In this document: positions 34,927 to 43,581 of the stretch, piece by piece
Layout: every line of letters begins with the position of its first letter
Position numbering within the stretch: position 1 is the stretch's first letter
Source of the DNA: CAMDBL01 sp964498125
GTDB lineage: Bacteria > Pseudomonadota > Alphaproteobacteria > Rhizobiales > Hyphomicrobiaceae
DNA length: 64,000 bases
Direction: 5' to 3'
NCBI GenBank assembly: GCA_964498125.1
Contig: CAZCGE010000097.1
Coordinates: 1 to 64,000, forward strand
Notes under the pieces: generated by a model
The model's database searches: none
What the model was told of the DNA's origin: nothing
Seen by the model: the letters and a program-made list of their open reading frames with translations, nothing else
Program-made: the position numbers and the translations under genes

Positions 34927-34960
34927 GACCGAAGACCCCGACCGACCTGTGCCCGCCGCC

Positions 34961-35272
34961 TCACACGAAGTGGAACCCCGTGCCCGTCACCACCACCTCG
35001 ACGGCGCCGTCGGTGATGACGGGGTGCGAGACGCGGATCGCAAGAACGCCGTCGTAGCCCTTCTCGCGCGCACGCTCAGCCAACAGATCGAGCGCGCGCT
35101 GGATGGTGCGGTCGACGAGGGTCTCGTAGTGGGTCATATGGCCACCGATCGTGTTGGTGATGGCCTCGCGCATATCGCGCAACACGTTGGCGCCGCTGAC
35201 CGCCATGGCGTAGACGATCTCGCCGTGGCGGATGGGGCCGTCGCTGATGGTATCAGTCGTCACCAGGCGCAT
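34961..35272 (-). CDS. YbjQ-family protein (DUF74, heavy-metal-binding domain)
   Basis: Protein of 103 aa matching the YbjQ family in length and pattern: VTTDTISDGPIRHGEIVYAM, then ANVLRDMREAITNTIGGHM, YETLVDRTIQRALDLLAERA and the C-terminal GYDGVLAIRVSHPVI. The family forms pentamers with a pore, and its function is not settled. It starts 8 bp after the stop of the large membrane protein gene, so the two are probably cotranscribed. Confidence 0.85.
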   Translation of the reverse strand: MRLVTTDTISDGPIRHGEIVYAMAVSGANVLRDMREAITNTIGGHMTHYETLVDRTIQRALDLLAERAREKGYDGVLAIRVSHPVITDGAVEVVVTGTGFHFV

Positions 35273-35280
35273 CGGTTCAG

Positions 35281-37101
35281 CTATCCCTCGGAGGGTGTCG
35301 CGGCGGCGCCCGGTCGTGGCCGGCGCACACCCGACACCAACCGCAACATGAGCAGCAGCAGCAGCAGGGCCAGGATGCCGGCGACACTGACGGCCATGGG
35401 GTGGCGATCCCACAGCAGGATCGGCTTGATGCGCCCGTCCAGCACGGCCTGGACGTCCTCGCGCACTTTGCCGGCATCGAGACCGGCCTCGGCGCGCAAC
35501 ATCATGGCGACGGCGGCGGCCTGATCAGCGCTGCCGATGATGGCGTCGCGCACGCGCTGGGAGGCGAGGACCTGCATGCGGGTGGGGGTCTTGGCCGCGG
35601 CCTTGAGAATGCTCTCGCGTGGCTCCCTGGCAAGGCCTGTCAGATAGCTCGCCAAGGTCTCGAGTTCACGGTCGCCGAAGACGCGTGCCAGCGCCTTGAG
35701 GTGGCTGCCGTCGAGCTCGAACAAGGCGTCGCGGGCGGCCGGCGGCAGGCTCGCCAGCCGAGCCACGGCGATGCGGTCATCGAGCGCCAGGATGCGGGTC
35801 AGCGAGGCCACGGTGAACTGCTCGGGCCTGGCGCGCCGGTGCAGCTCGAACTCGACGACCTTGGGCAGGGCATCGCCGGCGATCCCAGCCCAGCTCAGCG
35901 CGGTGTCGACTGAGCGCGTATCGCGTGCGATCTGCAGTCCGGCGGGTGGCAGACCATTGACGATCCGGTGCAAGGTGCCGTCGGCGATGCGCCGCAGCAC
36001 GCCGGCCTCCGCTTCCTCGGCGAGTACGATGTCGACCGTCTCGTCGAGCCGGGCGAGGTTGTTGGGCCGCGTGCTGTCGACAAAGCGGCGGAAGGCGTCG
36101 TTGCGCTCTGCCAGATCGAGCACCTTGGCGTGGGCGCGCTGAAAGTCCTTCCAGACTTCGACGATGCGCTCAGCCGTCTTGGCGCCGATCTCCTTCAAGT
36201 GGTCGGTGATCTGCTCGCTGATGGCCAGCGCCAACTCATCCTTGACCTTGTCCTTGTTGTCCTTGGATTTCATCTCCGCGGCGATGATCGGCATCACGCC
36301 GTGCCTGAGGTCCCAGATTTCCTTGGCGATCAAGGCGACACCGATGCCGCCGGCGACCAGCGACACCAGGCGGCTCAGCACGCTGCCGACGAGGCGCTGG
36401 CCGAGCCGGGAGGCCATATTGGCGAGCTGGCGCCGCACCATCAGCACCACGGCGCCGGCGATGCCTTCGGTGCTCTCGGCCAAAATCGCACCGGCGCCGA
36501 TCGGGGCCACGGCCTTGCTGGGATCAATGGCGAAGTCCTTGCCGGTCCCAGTCGTTGCGACACGCGCAACGGTCGAGCCATAGCGCGCGCCGAGGAAAGC
36601 CTGCAGGCACTGCATGGCAGGTTGCGTGGCATCCAGGGTGGCGACTTCGATCTGCTTGGCGACCTGCCGGCCGACACCTTCGGCCAGCGCCTCGATGCCA
36701 GCCTTGACGGCGCTGGAGTGGTAAACACGCTCGGCGACGGCGGTTGCTAGCTGCTGGGAGGTCTCGCGGTTGGTGAGGGACTGGATCAGCAGGCCCCAGC
36801 TCGTCTCCTCGCGCACCTCGGCAATTGCCATGTCGATGCGCTTGTCGAGCAGCTCGTCCATGCCACCACGGCGCCACTCCTCGGCGACAACGGAACGGAA
36901 ATCAGTGCCGGCAAGGCCATGCTGCAAGGCCCTAACCGTGATCGCCTCGATGGCGCCTTGAAACTGGCTGTCGGTGCGCGCCTGACAGGCCTCGTAATGC
37001 GCCCGCGTCATGACCTGCGCCTGAGCCGGCGCCAGGGTCTGGGTGAAACAGACGGCTGCGGCAAGCAGGCTGGAGATGGCTTGGCGGGCAGGGCGAACCA
37101 C
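35281..37101 (-). CDS. large hypothetical membrane-associated protein
   Basis: Unrecognised protein of about 606 aa. The GTG at 37101 was chosen because it follows GGAG and starts a signal peptide (VVRPARQAISSLLAAAVCFT then QTLAPAQAQ). The body is mostly helical, with a central hydrophobic stretch (SLVAGGIGVALIAKEIWDLR) and repeated charged helices (LAISEQITDHLKEIGAKTAE). A C-terminal membrane helix (VSVAGILALLLLLLMLRLVS) is followed by a basic tail. This suggests a large periplasmic or intermembrane domain tethered at the C-terminus. Upstream start codons are possible. Confidence 0.7.
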   Translation of the reverse strand: MVRPARQAISSLLAAAVCFTQTLAPAQAQVMTRAHYEACQARTDSQFQGAIEAITVRALQHGLAGTDFRSVVAEEWRRGGMDELLDKRIDMAIAEVREETSWGLLIQSLTNRETSQQLATAVAERVYHSSAVKAGIEALAEGVGRQVAKQIEVATLDATQPAMQCLQAFLGARYGSTVARVATTGTGKDFAIDPSKAVAPIGAGAILAESTEGIAGAVVLMVRRQLANMASRLGQRLVGSVLSRLVSLVAGGIGVALIAKEIWDLRHGVMPIIAAEMKSKDNKDKVKDELALAISEQITDHLKEIGAKTAERIVEVWKDFQRAHAKVLDLAERNDAFRRFVDSTRPNNLARLDETVDIVLAEEAEAGVLRRIADGTLHRIVNGLPPAGLQIARDTRSVDTALSWAGIAGDALPKVVEFELHRRARPEQFTVASLTRILALDDRIAVARLASLPPAARDALFELDGSHLKALARVFGDRELETLASYLTGLAREPRESILKAAAKTPTRMQVLASQRVRDAIIGSADQAAAVAMMLRAEAGLDAGKVREDVQAVLDGRIKPILLWDRHPMAVSVAGILALLLLLLMLRLVSGVRRPRPGAAATPSEG

Positions 37102-37467
37102 GGTGACTCCACTCCCAATGCGGGCCGAGATGCCTATGCCATCAGTGGGCGAGCTGCAGGTGCAGCGCGGGCCGGCGCGTCGGTCAATGACATAATATAG
37201 GTGCCAAATACGCACGAACAGTGGCACCGATCGGCCGCCCACAATGCATCCGCACGCGTCGGAACGTGTGCGCAAAGCTCGGTCAAATATTAAGTTCCCT
37301 ATTTGTTCCCGGTTCATCCGACCCAACTTGTGACGGATCGCCGCAAGTTGGGTGCTTACATTAACTTAATCCATTGGCAGCACACTCCCTAGTGGCTAAA
37401 CAGCGGTATGCTTCGTGGCGGTGTGCGACGCACACAAAATATCATTGAACCAACGAGTTCTGCCGAC
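37102..37467. other. AT-richer divergent intergenic region
   Basis: About 360 bp between the large membrane protein and the HAD phosphatase genes. It is visibly lower in GC (for example around 37190–37400) and presumably contains divergent promoters. A run of open frame from 37408 may be an N-terminal extension of the next gene. No other gene seen. Confidence 0.45.
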
Positions 37468-38172
37468 GTGTCAAAATCCAATGTGAACTGCCATGTGTTC
37501 GTCGACTTCGACGGGACGATCGTGCCTGGCGATGCAACGGACATGTTATTCGAGCGCTACGCTGATCCGTCGTGGCTCGATATCGAGGCGGATTGGAAGG
37601 CAGGCCGCATCGGCTCGCGCGAGTGCATGGCGCGGCAAGTCAGCCTATTGCGGGCGTCACCGGAGGAATTCGACGCCTTTGTCCGCACGGTCGAGATTGA
37701 TCCGGCTTTCCCCGAGTTCGTCGATTTGTGCCGTAGTCGGGGGATCAAGGTCACGGTGGTGTCGGACGGCTTCGACCGGACGATCGCGGCGGTGCTCGAT
37801 CGGGCAGGGCTCGACATTCCCTATTTCGCCAATCGGCTGGAGTGGCTCGGCGATGGCTGGCGCCTGGGCTTTCCCAACGGGCGCACCGACTGTCGCGCCC
37901 AGTCCGGCAACTGCAAGTGCCAGTTCTCCGTCAATGCGCGCGAGGACTTGCATGTGATGATCGGCGACGGGCGGTCCGATTTTTGCATCGCTGGGCGCGT
38001 GGACAAGGTTTTCGCCATTGGCGCCTTGGCCAAACATTGCCGGGAGCAGGACTTGCCGCATCAACCGGTCAAGGGTTTCTCCGAGATCTGCCATCGCTTC
38101 GTGCACTGGCTCGAGTCCGACGTTGCGCGCAAATCCGAGAGGGTTATCCAGCGAGAGAGCGTCGCAAAATGA
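37468..38172 (+). CDS. HAD-superfamily phosphatase (MtnX/SerB-like)
   Basis: Phosphatase of 234 aa from GTG 37468, or 254 aa from ATG 37408. Motif I DFDGTIVPGDATD gives the nucleophile and general acid Asp; motif II is TVVSDGFDRT; motif III/IV is MIGDGRSDFCIA. The small-molecule cap and the GDGRSD form resemble the MtnX-like subgroup that dephosphorylates small metabolites. Its stop overlaps the ATG of the aminotransferase, so the two products probably act together. A CxC segment (SGNCKCQF) lies before motif III. Confidence 0.85.
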   Translation: MSKSNVNCHVFVDFDGTIVPGDATDMLFERYADPSWLDIEADWKAGRIGSRECMARQVSLLRASPEEFDAFVRTVEIDPAFPEFVDLCRSRGIKVTVVSDGFDRTIAAVLDRAGLDIPYFANRLEWLGDGWRLGFPNGRTDCRAQSGNCKCQFSVNAREDLHVMIGDGRSDFCIAGRVDKVFAIGALAKHCREQDLPHQPVKGFSEICHRFVHWLESDVARKSERVIQRESVAK

Positions 38173-39629
38173 GCGCACAAGACATCGCCAGCACCAAGGC
38201 CAGCACCAAGGACAGTTCGGTTCGCCATCACAATAGCCCTGCCGATTTTTCCGGCATGAGCGATGACGAAGTGATGGCCTACGAAGCGGAGTACTGCTCG
38301 TGGGGCGATACGGTCCACTATATGGATAAGCCGAAGATCTTCGAGCGGTGCGAAGGGTCGTTTCTCTACGACGGCGCCGGCATGCCCTATCTCGATCTGC
38401 AGATGTGGCATTCGGCGGTCAATTTCGGCTACGCCAATCCGCGGCTGAACGCTGCGGCGCACAAGCAGCTCGATAAGCTGCCGCAGGTCTCGAGCCACCT
38501 GCTGCATCGCGAAAAGATCGAGCTTGCCACCAGGCTCGCGCAGCGCATCGAGAAGACGTGGGGCATGAAGGGCCGCTGCCATTTCAATGTTGGCGGCGCC
38601 CAGGCCAACGAGGATGCGCTGAAACTCGTGCGCAATTACACCGGCGGCAAGACGCGCATGTTCGCCTTCGAGGGCGGCTATCACGGCCGGACGCTGGGCA
38701 CCACCGCCATCACCTCGTCCTACCGCTATCGCCGCAAATACGGCGCCTTCGCCGACCGCGCCCACTTCGTGCCCTATCCTTATTGCTTCCGTTGCCCCTA
38801 CGGCAAGAAGCGCGAGAGCTGCGAGCTGTATTGCGTCGACCAATTCGCCCGGCTGTTCGACAGCGAATACCACGGCGTGATGGACACCAAGGCGGACGAG
38901 TGCGAGTTCGCCGCCTTCTTCGTCGAGCCGATCCAGGGCACCGGCGGCTACATCATCCCGCCGCCCGGCTACTTCGAGAAGCTGAAAGGCATCCTGGAAG
39001 CGCGCAAGATTCTGCTTGTCGATGACGAGGTGCAGATGGGCTTCTTCCGCGCCGGCAAGTTCTGGGCAATGGAGCACTTCAACGTCAAGCCGGACGTGAT
39101 CGTGTTCGGCAAATCGTTGACCAACGGGCTCAATCCACTGTCCGGCATTTGGGCACGCGAGGAGTTGATCCGCCCCGAGATTTGGGGCGCGGGGATGACC
39201 CATTCGACGTATTCGTCAAATCCCATGGGGACAGCGGTCGCGCTCGAGAACGTCAAGATGATGGAAGAGGGCGATTACGCCCGCTCGACAGCGGAAAAGG
39301 GCGCGTATTTCCTGGAGGGCCTGCTGGACCTGCAGCGGCGATATCCCGGGGTCATCGGCAATGTCGATGGCCTGGGGTTGGCGCTGCGCATGGAGCTGTG
39401 CGAGGCCGACGGGTTCACGCCCAATACCCAGCTCGCCGACAGGATCAATCAGGCCGCCATCCAGGGCGGCATCGAAGTCAATGGCAAGGCCTATGGTCTG
39501 TGCCTGGATATTGGCGGCTACTACAAGAATACGGTCACCTTCGCCCCGTCAATCGAGGTGACCAAGGAGGAAATCGATCTGGGAATGGCGTTAGTCGATA
39601 GGCTTATTCACTCTGCACTCAGAACATAA
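38169..39629 (+). CDS. class III (PLP-dependent) aminotransferase
   Basis: Aminotransferase of 486 aa. Class III landmarks are HFNVGGAQANEDALKLVRNY, AFEGGYHGRTLGTTAITSSY, the insert with PYCFRCPYGKKRESC, the FVEPIQGTGGYIIPP block, LLVDDEVQMGFFRAGKFWAM and the PLP lysine in VIVFGKSLTNGLNPLSGIWA. It transfers an amino group to or from an omega position or a ketone/aldehyde substrate. ATGA overlap with the HAD phosphatase suggests one short pathway. Substrate unknown. Confidence 0.92.
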   Translation: MSAQDIASTKASTKDSSVRHHNSPADFSGMSDDEVMAYEAEYCSWGDTVHYMDKPKIFERCEGSFLYDGAGMPYLDLQMWHSAVNFGYANPRLNAAAHKQLDKLPQVSSHLLHREKIELATRLAQRIEKTWGMKGRCHFNVGGAQANEDALKLVRNYTGGKTRMFAFEGGYHGRTLGTTAITSSYRYRRKYGAFADRAHFVPYPYCFRCPYGKKRESCELYCVDQFARLFDSEYHGVMDTKADECEFAAFFVEPIQGTGGYIIPPPGYFEKLKGILEARKILLVDDEVQMGFFRAGKFWAMEHFNVKPDVIVFGKSLTNGLNPLSGIWAREELIRPEIWGAGMTHSTYSSNPMGTAVALENVKMMEEGDYARSTAEKGAYFLEGLLDLQRRYPGVIGNVDGLGLALRMELCEADGFTPNTQLADRINQAAIQGGIEVNGKAYGLCLDIGGYYKNTVTFAPSIEVTKEEIDLGMALVDRLIHSALRT

Positions 39630-39770
39630 AGCCGTCTGGTCGTGTGGCTTGTGTAACCAAGGGAACTGCGGGGCATTCTAGCGAAGTGCATGTTCGGCGA
39701 AGGACCAAGCCATGGCCTTGCGCCGAGTGCGAGTGCGAACAATAACAACGAGCAGGACAACGCGATAACA

Positions 39771-40643
39771 ATGACTGCAACAATAGAAAATCGTGGCTAT
39801 AAACTCGCCGGCGGCAACACTGGTGTGCTGCTCATTCATGGCCTGGGTGGTACGCCCATCGAAATGCGCTACATCGCGCTGGGGCTGGCCCGGGCCGGCC
39901 ACACGGTGCATGTGCCACAGCTTGCCGGCCATTGCGGCACGCCTGAAGACATCATGCGCAGCACGTGGCGCGACTGGACGGCTTCGGTCGATGCCGCACT
40001 CGATGAATTGCGCACGCACTGCGATACGGTCATCGTCGGCGGATTGTCCGCGGGCAGCGTCTTGGCTTTGGAAATTGCCGCACGCCGCCCCAAGGATGTC
40101 CAGGGCATCGCGCTCTATGCTCCGACCTTGTGGCTCAACGGCTGGTCGGTGCCGTGGTATGCGCCCTTCTTCCGGCTGGTCTATACCAAGTGGGTCGCCA
40201 ATCGCATTCCGTTCATCGAGCGGGAGCCGTTTGGCATCAAGGATCGTCGCCTGCGCGAGATCGTGGCGCAGGCGCTGAGTTCGGGCGACAGCTCGCAGGC
40301 GGGGCTATACTGCACGCCGGGTGGCACCATCCTGGAGCTGCGCCGGCTGGTGAACCGTCTGATGCCGAAATTCAAGATGATCACGCAGCCGGCGCTGATC
40401 ATGCATCCGCGCGATGACGACCGTGCCGATATCGACAACGCGTTCCATCTGCAGCGGCATCTCGGCGGGATGGTGCACATGACGGTGCTGGACGACTGCT
40501 ATCACATCATCACTGTCGATCGGCAGCGCGATGTGGTCGTGGAGCGGACCGCGGAGTTCGCCTCCTGGTTGATGGCGCGGATCGCCAAGGCAACCGGTTC
40601 GGCCACCCCTGTGCCAGCCAAGCAGCGCAACGCAGCCGCCTGA
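39771..40643 (+). CDS. alpha/beta hydrolase (carboxylesterase/lysophospholipase-like)
   Basis: Serine hydrolase of 290 aa. The oxyanion-hole segment GVLLIHGLGGTPIEMRYIA and nucleophile elbow GGLSAGSVLAL are clear. An acidic residue in MHPRDDDRADIDNA and the His in DCYHIITVDRQRD complete the triad. The cap region is Trp/Tyr-rich (LWLNGWSVPWYAPFF), suggesting a lipid-like substrate. It follows the aminotransferase by 141 bp on the same strand and may belong to the same pathway. Confidence 0.88.
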   Translation: MTATIENRGYKLAGGNTGVLLIHGLGGTPIEMRYIALGLARAGHTVHVPQLAGHCGTPEDIMRSTWRDWTASVDAALDELRTHCDTVIVGGLSAGSVLALEIAARRPKDVQGIALYAPTLWLNGWSVPWYAPFFRLVYTKWVANRIPFIEREPFGIKDRRLREIVAQALSSGDSSQAGLYCTPGGTILELRRLVNRLMPKFKMITQPALIMHPRDDDRADIDNAFHLQRHLGGMVHMTVLDDCYHIITVDRQRDVVVERTAEFASWLMARIAKATGSATPVPAKQRNAAA

Positions 40644-40650
40644 GACCGGC

Positions 40651-40680
40651 CGGGCAGGGAGCTTAAGCCTCCTGCCCGGG
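40651..40680. terminator. hairpin between convergent genes
   Basis: CCGGGCAGG (40651–40659) pairs with CCTGCCCGG (40672–40680) around a 12-base loop that can itself fold slightly. It is 7 bp after the hydrolase stop, between the convergent hydrolase and DUF2147 genes. No T-run, so termination efficiency is uncertain. Confidence 0.55.
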
Positions 40681-40697
40681 CCAAGCCAGCGTAATGA

Positions 40698-40729
40698 CCA
40701 GACGCCCAGACGCCCAGATGCCCAGACGC
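40698..40729. repeat. 8-bp tandem repeat, four copies
   Basis: CCAGACGC four times in a row (third copy CCAGATGC), ending 2 bp before the stop of the DUF2147 gene on the reverse strand. Copy number may vary between strains by slippage. Confidence 0.85.
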
Positions 40730-40731
40730 TT

Positions 40732-41349
40732 TCAGCGCCGGGTGCTGGCTTGCGTATCCATGGCCGGCGGTGCGATTTCGCAGCGCGGATGGTTCGCTGA
40801 CGCACGGGTCCATATGAAAGTCTCGCTGAGAAACTTCACGCCGAGGTAGCCTTTGACCTGCAGTCGGTCGGGAGCGCGCAGCCTGATTTCGACGTCGAAG
40901 GCCTTGCCTTGCTTTGGATCGTAGATCCAGCCCGTGTCCCAAGTGCTGACACCGATCGGCCTAAGCTCGCCGATAACCTGCAAGCCGCAGATCGCGCGCA
41001 CGCGCAGGCTCGGGTTGGGATTATAGCCGTCCGTCAATGGCTTGCCAGCATTGTCGAGGGGCTGATGCAGCCACACGATCTGCCCGCACAGCAGGTCAAT
41101 CCCGCACGGGGCGATCTCGATGGCGCCCTTTCCGGTGTCGTCGATCCATATGCCGGCAACGTCGGGCAGTGGCGGCTGTGCCTGCTGCAGTGGGGCCTGC
41201 TGCGGCATCTGCTGCTGGCGAGATGCGGGTGGCGGCGGCTGTTTTTGCGGCTGAGCCTGCGCCGGGGCAATGGCCAAAAGCAGCGCGCAGCTCGCCAGGC
41301 CAGCGTGGCCTAAGTGGGGGCGGGCAACTGAATGGCGGTATGTGAGCAT
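40732..41349 (-). CDS. DUF2147 exported protein
   Basis: Protein of 205 aa with a signal peptide (residues 1–32, ending APAQAQ), a Gln/Pro-rich linker (about 33–62), and a DUF2147 domain. The domain markers are GIWIDDTGKGAIEIAPCG, the paired cysteines around LLCGQIVWL, GWIYDPKQGKAFDVEIRL and the C-terminal LQVKGYLGVKFLSETFIWTR. DUF2147 is a small periplasmic beta-barrel-like domain of unknown function. Divergent from the ABC exporter operon. Confidence 0.88.
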   Translation of the reverse strand: MLTYRHSVARPHLGHAGLASCALLLAIAPAQAQPQKQPPPPASRQQQMPQQAPLQQAQPPLPDVAGIWIDDTGKGAIEIAPCGIDLLCGQIVWLHQPLDNAGKPLTDGYNPNPSLRVRAICGLQVIGELRPIGVSTWDTGWIYDPKQGKAFDVEIRLRAPDRLQVKGYLGVKFLSETFIWTRASANHPRCEIAPPAMDTQASTRR

Positions 41350-41692
41350 CGTGCCTCTCTAGATTTCAGTTGATCGTGCAACATATAAGTGATTCGCTGG
41401 CTGCGGCGAACCGGGAATGCGCGGCGGCAGCTTGGCGCCGGCAAAATTTCAGGTGCATACAATGGGGATAAGATATAAATTCAAGTAGAGTATGACCAAG
41501 ATGTCATAAGTCGTTAAGGTTACTGAAGTAGCTCAAGCGTACCATTGCCACTATATATGCCAAGGTTGTGCACCTTGTATGGCATGCGGCGGTGCGTCTG
41601 GAGCTTGGTCTGAGCCCGGGACGGGTTCGCACTCAGTGACCGGAAACGCAGTTCAAAGTCCGACTTCCTGGTTTGATAGGCGGCATCTCCCG
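41350..41692. other. divergent intergenic region
   Basis: About 340 bp between the DUF2147 gene and the exporter operon, AT-richer around 41440–41570. A weak candidate promoter lies around the TATATA at 41551. The frame open from 41579 is probably untranslated leader of the permease gene. No other gene seen. Confidence 0.4.
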
Positions 41693-42823
41693 ATGGTCTT
41701 TACATTGGCATTTCGCAATCTGTTTCACGACAGGATACGGCTGGCCGTTACCCTGGTCGGAATCCTGTTCTCGATTGTGCTGGTGGCGGTGCAACTCGGG
41801 CTCTACTCCGGCGCCAAGAAGATCATCATCGATATGATCGAAAACGCCAATGGAGAGCTGTGGGTTACGACATACGGGGCCAAGAGCTTCGAGGAGGGCG
41901 GCCTCAACCTGACCGCGCGCGAGCGCCACGCGGCGCTTTCCACCCCTGGCGTCGCCAGCGTCGTGCCGTTGGTGGTGAGTTTCGCGGAGTGGCGCAAGCC
42001 CGGTGGCGGCAGCACCTCGGTCGTGGTCGTCGGTGCCGACCCCGACGACGGCGGGCTGCAGCCTTGGAATGTCGTGCAGGGTGTCGTCGACTCGATCAAG
42101 ATCCCGGACGGCGTTGCCATCGACCGTACCTATCTACAGGACCTCGGCGTCACGGCGTTGGGCGATCGTGCGCAAATCGAGAACGGGCGCGTGCGCGTCA
42201 CGGCCATCACCGATGGCATCCGCTCGTTCACCATGGCGCCCTATGTCTTCACCACGTCCAATCGGGCCCGTTCGCTGTTGGGGGCGCCGGCCGAGAATGC
42301 GACATTCCTGCTGGTCACCCTTGAACGGGGCGCCAATCGCGAGCTGGTGCGCGCAGCGCTTGCCGCGCGACTTGTCGGCACGGAAGTCCTGACCAAGGCC
42401 GAATTCCGCGATCGCAGCCTTAATCAGTGGCTGTTTTCCACCGGCGCTGGCGTCGCGCTCATTGGCGGCGCATTGCTCGGTCTGCTGGTTGGCACGGTGA
42501 TTGTCGCCCAGACGCTCTACTCGAGCACCAAGGACCATTTGACCGAATTTGCCACATTGCGTGCACTTGGCTCATCCTCGGGCTATATACATCGGGTGAT
42601 CCTCATCCAGGCCGGTCTCAGCGCCCTGGTTGGCTATGTGCTCGGCATGGGGATCGCCATCGTCGTGACGTTGTTCAGCGAGCAGACGGCGCTGCCGATC
42701 ATCATGACGCCGGGCCTTGCCGCGTTCCTGTTCTCGATCACGTTGTTCATGTGTGCGGTCTCGGCCATATCGGCCATTGTCAAGGTGACCAAAATCGATC
42801 CCGCCATGGTGTTCAGTCGATGA
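41693..42823 (+). CDS. ABC exporter permease, DevC/MacB-like
   Basis: FtsX-type permease of 376 aa. Start chosen at 41693 (MVFTLAFRNLFHDRIRLAVT), which begins at the first membrane helix and agrees with the family. A large periplasmic loop (about residues 45–250) lies between helix 1 and three C-terminal helices (VALIGGALLGLLVGTVIVAQ and two more). It matches the DevC type of tripartite exporters. Stop overlaps the ATPase start. Confidence 0.9.
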   Translation: MVFTLAFRNLFHDRIRLAVTLVGILFSIVLVAVQLGLYSGAKKIIIDMIENANGELWVTTYGAKSFEEGGLNLTARERHAALSTPGVASVVPLVVSFAEWRKPGGGSTSVVVVGADPDDGGLQPWNVVQGVVDSIKIPDGVAIDRTYLQDLGVTALGDRAQIENGRVRVTAITDGIRSFTMAPYVFTTSNRARSLLGAPAENATFLLVTLERGANRELVRAALAARLVGTEVLTKAEFRDRSLNQWLFSTGAGVALIGGALLGLLVGTVIVAQTLYSSTKDHLTEFATLRALGSSSGYIHRVILIQAGLSALVGYVLGMGIAIVVTLFSEQTALPIIMTPGLAAFLFSITLFMCAVSAISAIVKVTKIDPAMVFSR

Positions 42824-43581
42824 CACGACAGGCCATTGTCGAAGCCAGAAATGTCGTCAAGACGCTGGGCGTGGGCGCCGGCCAGGTCACCGCCTTGAAG
42901 GGTGTCGACCTCACCGTCCGCACCGGCGAGCTGACGCTGTTGATGGGTCCGTCAGGTAGCGGCAAGACCACGCTGCTGTCGATCCTCGGCTGCATCTTGT
43001 CGCCGACCTCGGGCGAGGTGCAGTTGGCTGGTGAAAATACCAGTGGGCTTAATCCAGAACAGCTGGCCGGGCTGCGCCGTCGCAATATCGGTTTCATCTT
43101 CCAGTCCTACAACCTGTTTCCGACGCTGACGGCGCTCGAGAACGTGCGCATTGCGCTCGACGTCAGGGGCCAGCCGGCTGCCGAGGCCAAGCGCCGGGCC
43201 GAGGAGGCCTTGAAGGAAGTCGGGCTCGGCCACCGCCTGCACAGCTTTCCGCGCGCCATGAGCGGCGGCGAGCAGCAGCGCGTTGCGGTGGCGCGGGCGC
43301 TGGCGGGCGAGCCGAAGCTGATCCTTGCCGACGAGCCGACGGCCGCACTCGACAGTGAGAACGGACAAGCGGTGATGGCGCTGATCGCCGAACTGGCCAA
43401 GGACGAACGGCGCGCGGTGCTGGTTGTGACACACGACCCGCGAATCGTCGCATATGCTGACCGTGTGATCCGCATCGAGGACGGCCGTATCGTCAGCGAG
43501 AGCAATAATGATGATTTGCAGGGGCGGGCCGAGGTGACCGAGTTCAAGGACATGAAGAGAAAGCGGAAATTGCATGCCTAA
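42820..43581 (+). CDS. ABC exporter ATP-binding protein, DevA/LolD-like
   Basis: ATPase of 253 aa. Walker A GPSGSGKTTLL, Q-loop FIFQSYNLFPTLTALENV, signature MSGGEQQRVAVARAL, Walker B LILADEPTAALD and switch VVTHDPR are intact. The family serves MacB/DevC/LolCE-type exporters. ATGA overlap with the permease upstream and an 8-base overlap with the HlyD gene downstream show a tight operon. Confidence 0.94.
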   Translation: MTRQAIVEARNVVKTLGVGAGQVTALKGVDLTVRTGELTLLMGPSGSGKTTLLSILGCILSPTSGEVQLAGENTSGLNPEQLAGLRRRNIGFIFQSYNLFPTLTALENVRIALDVRGQPAAEAKRRAEEALKEVGLGHRLHSFPRAMSGGEQQRVAVARALAGEPKLILADEPTAALDSENGQAVMALIAELAKDERRAVLVVTHDPRIVAYADRVIRIEDGRIVSESNNDDLQGRAEVTEFKDMKRKRKLHA

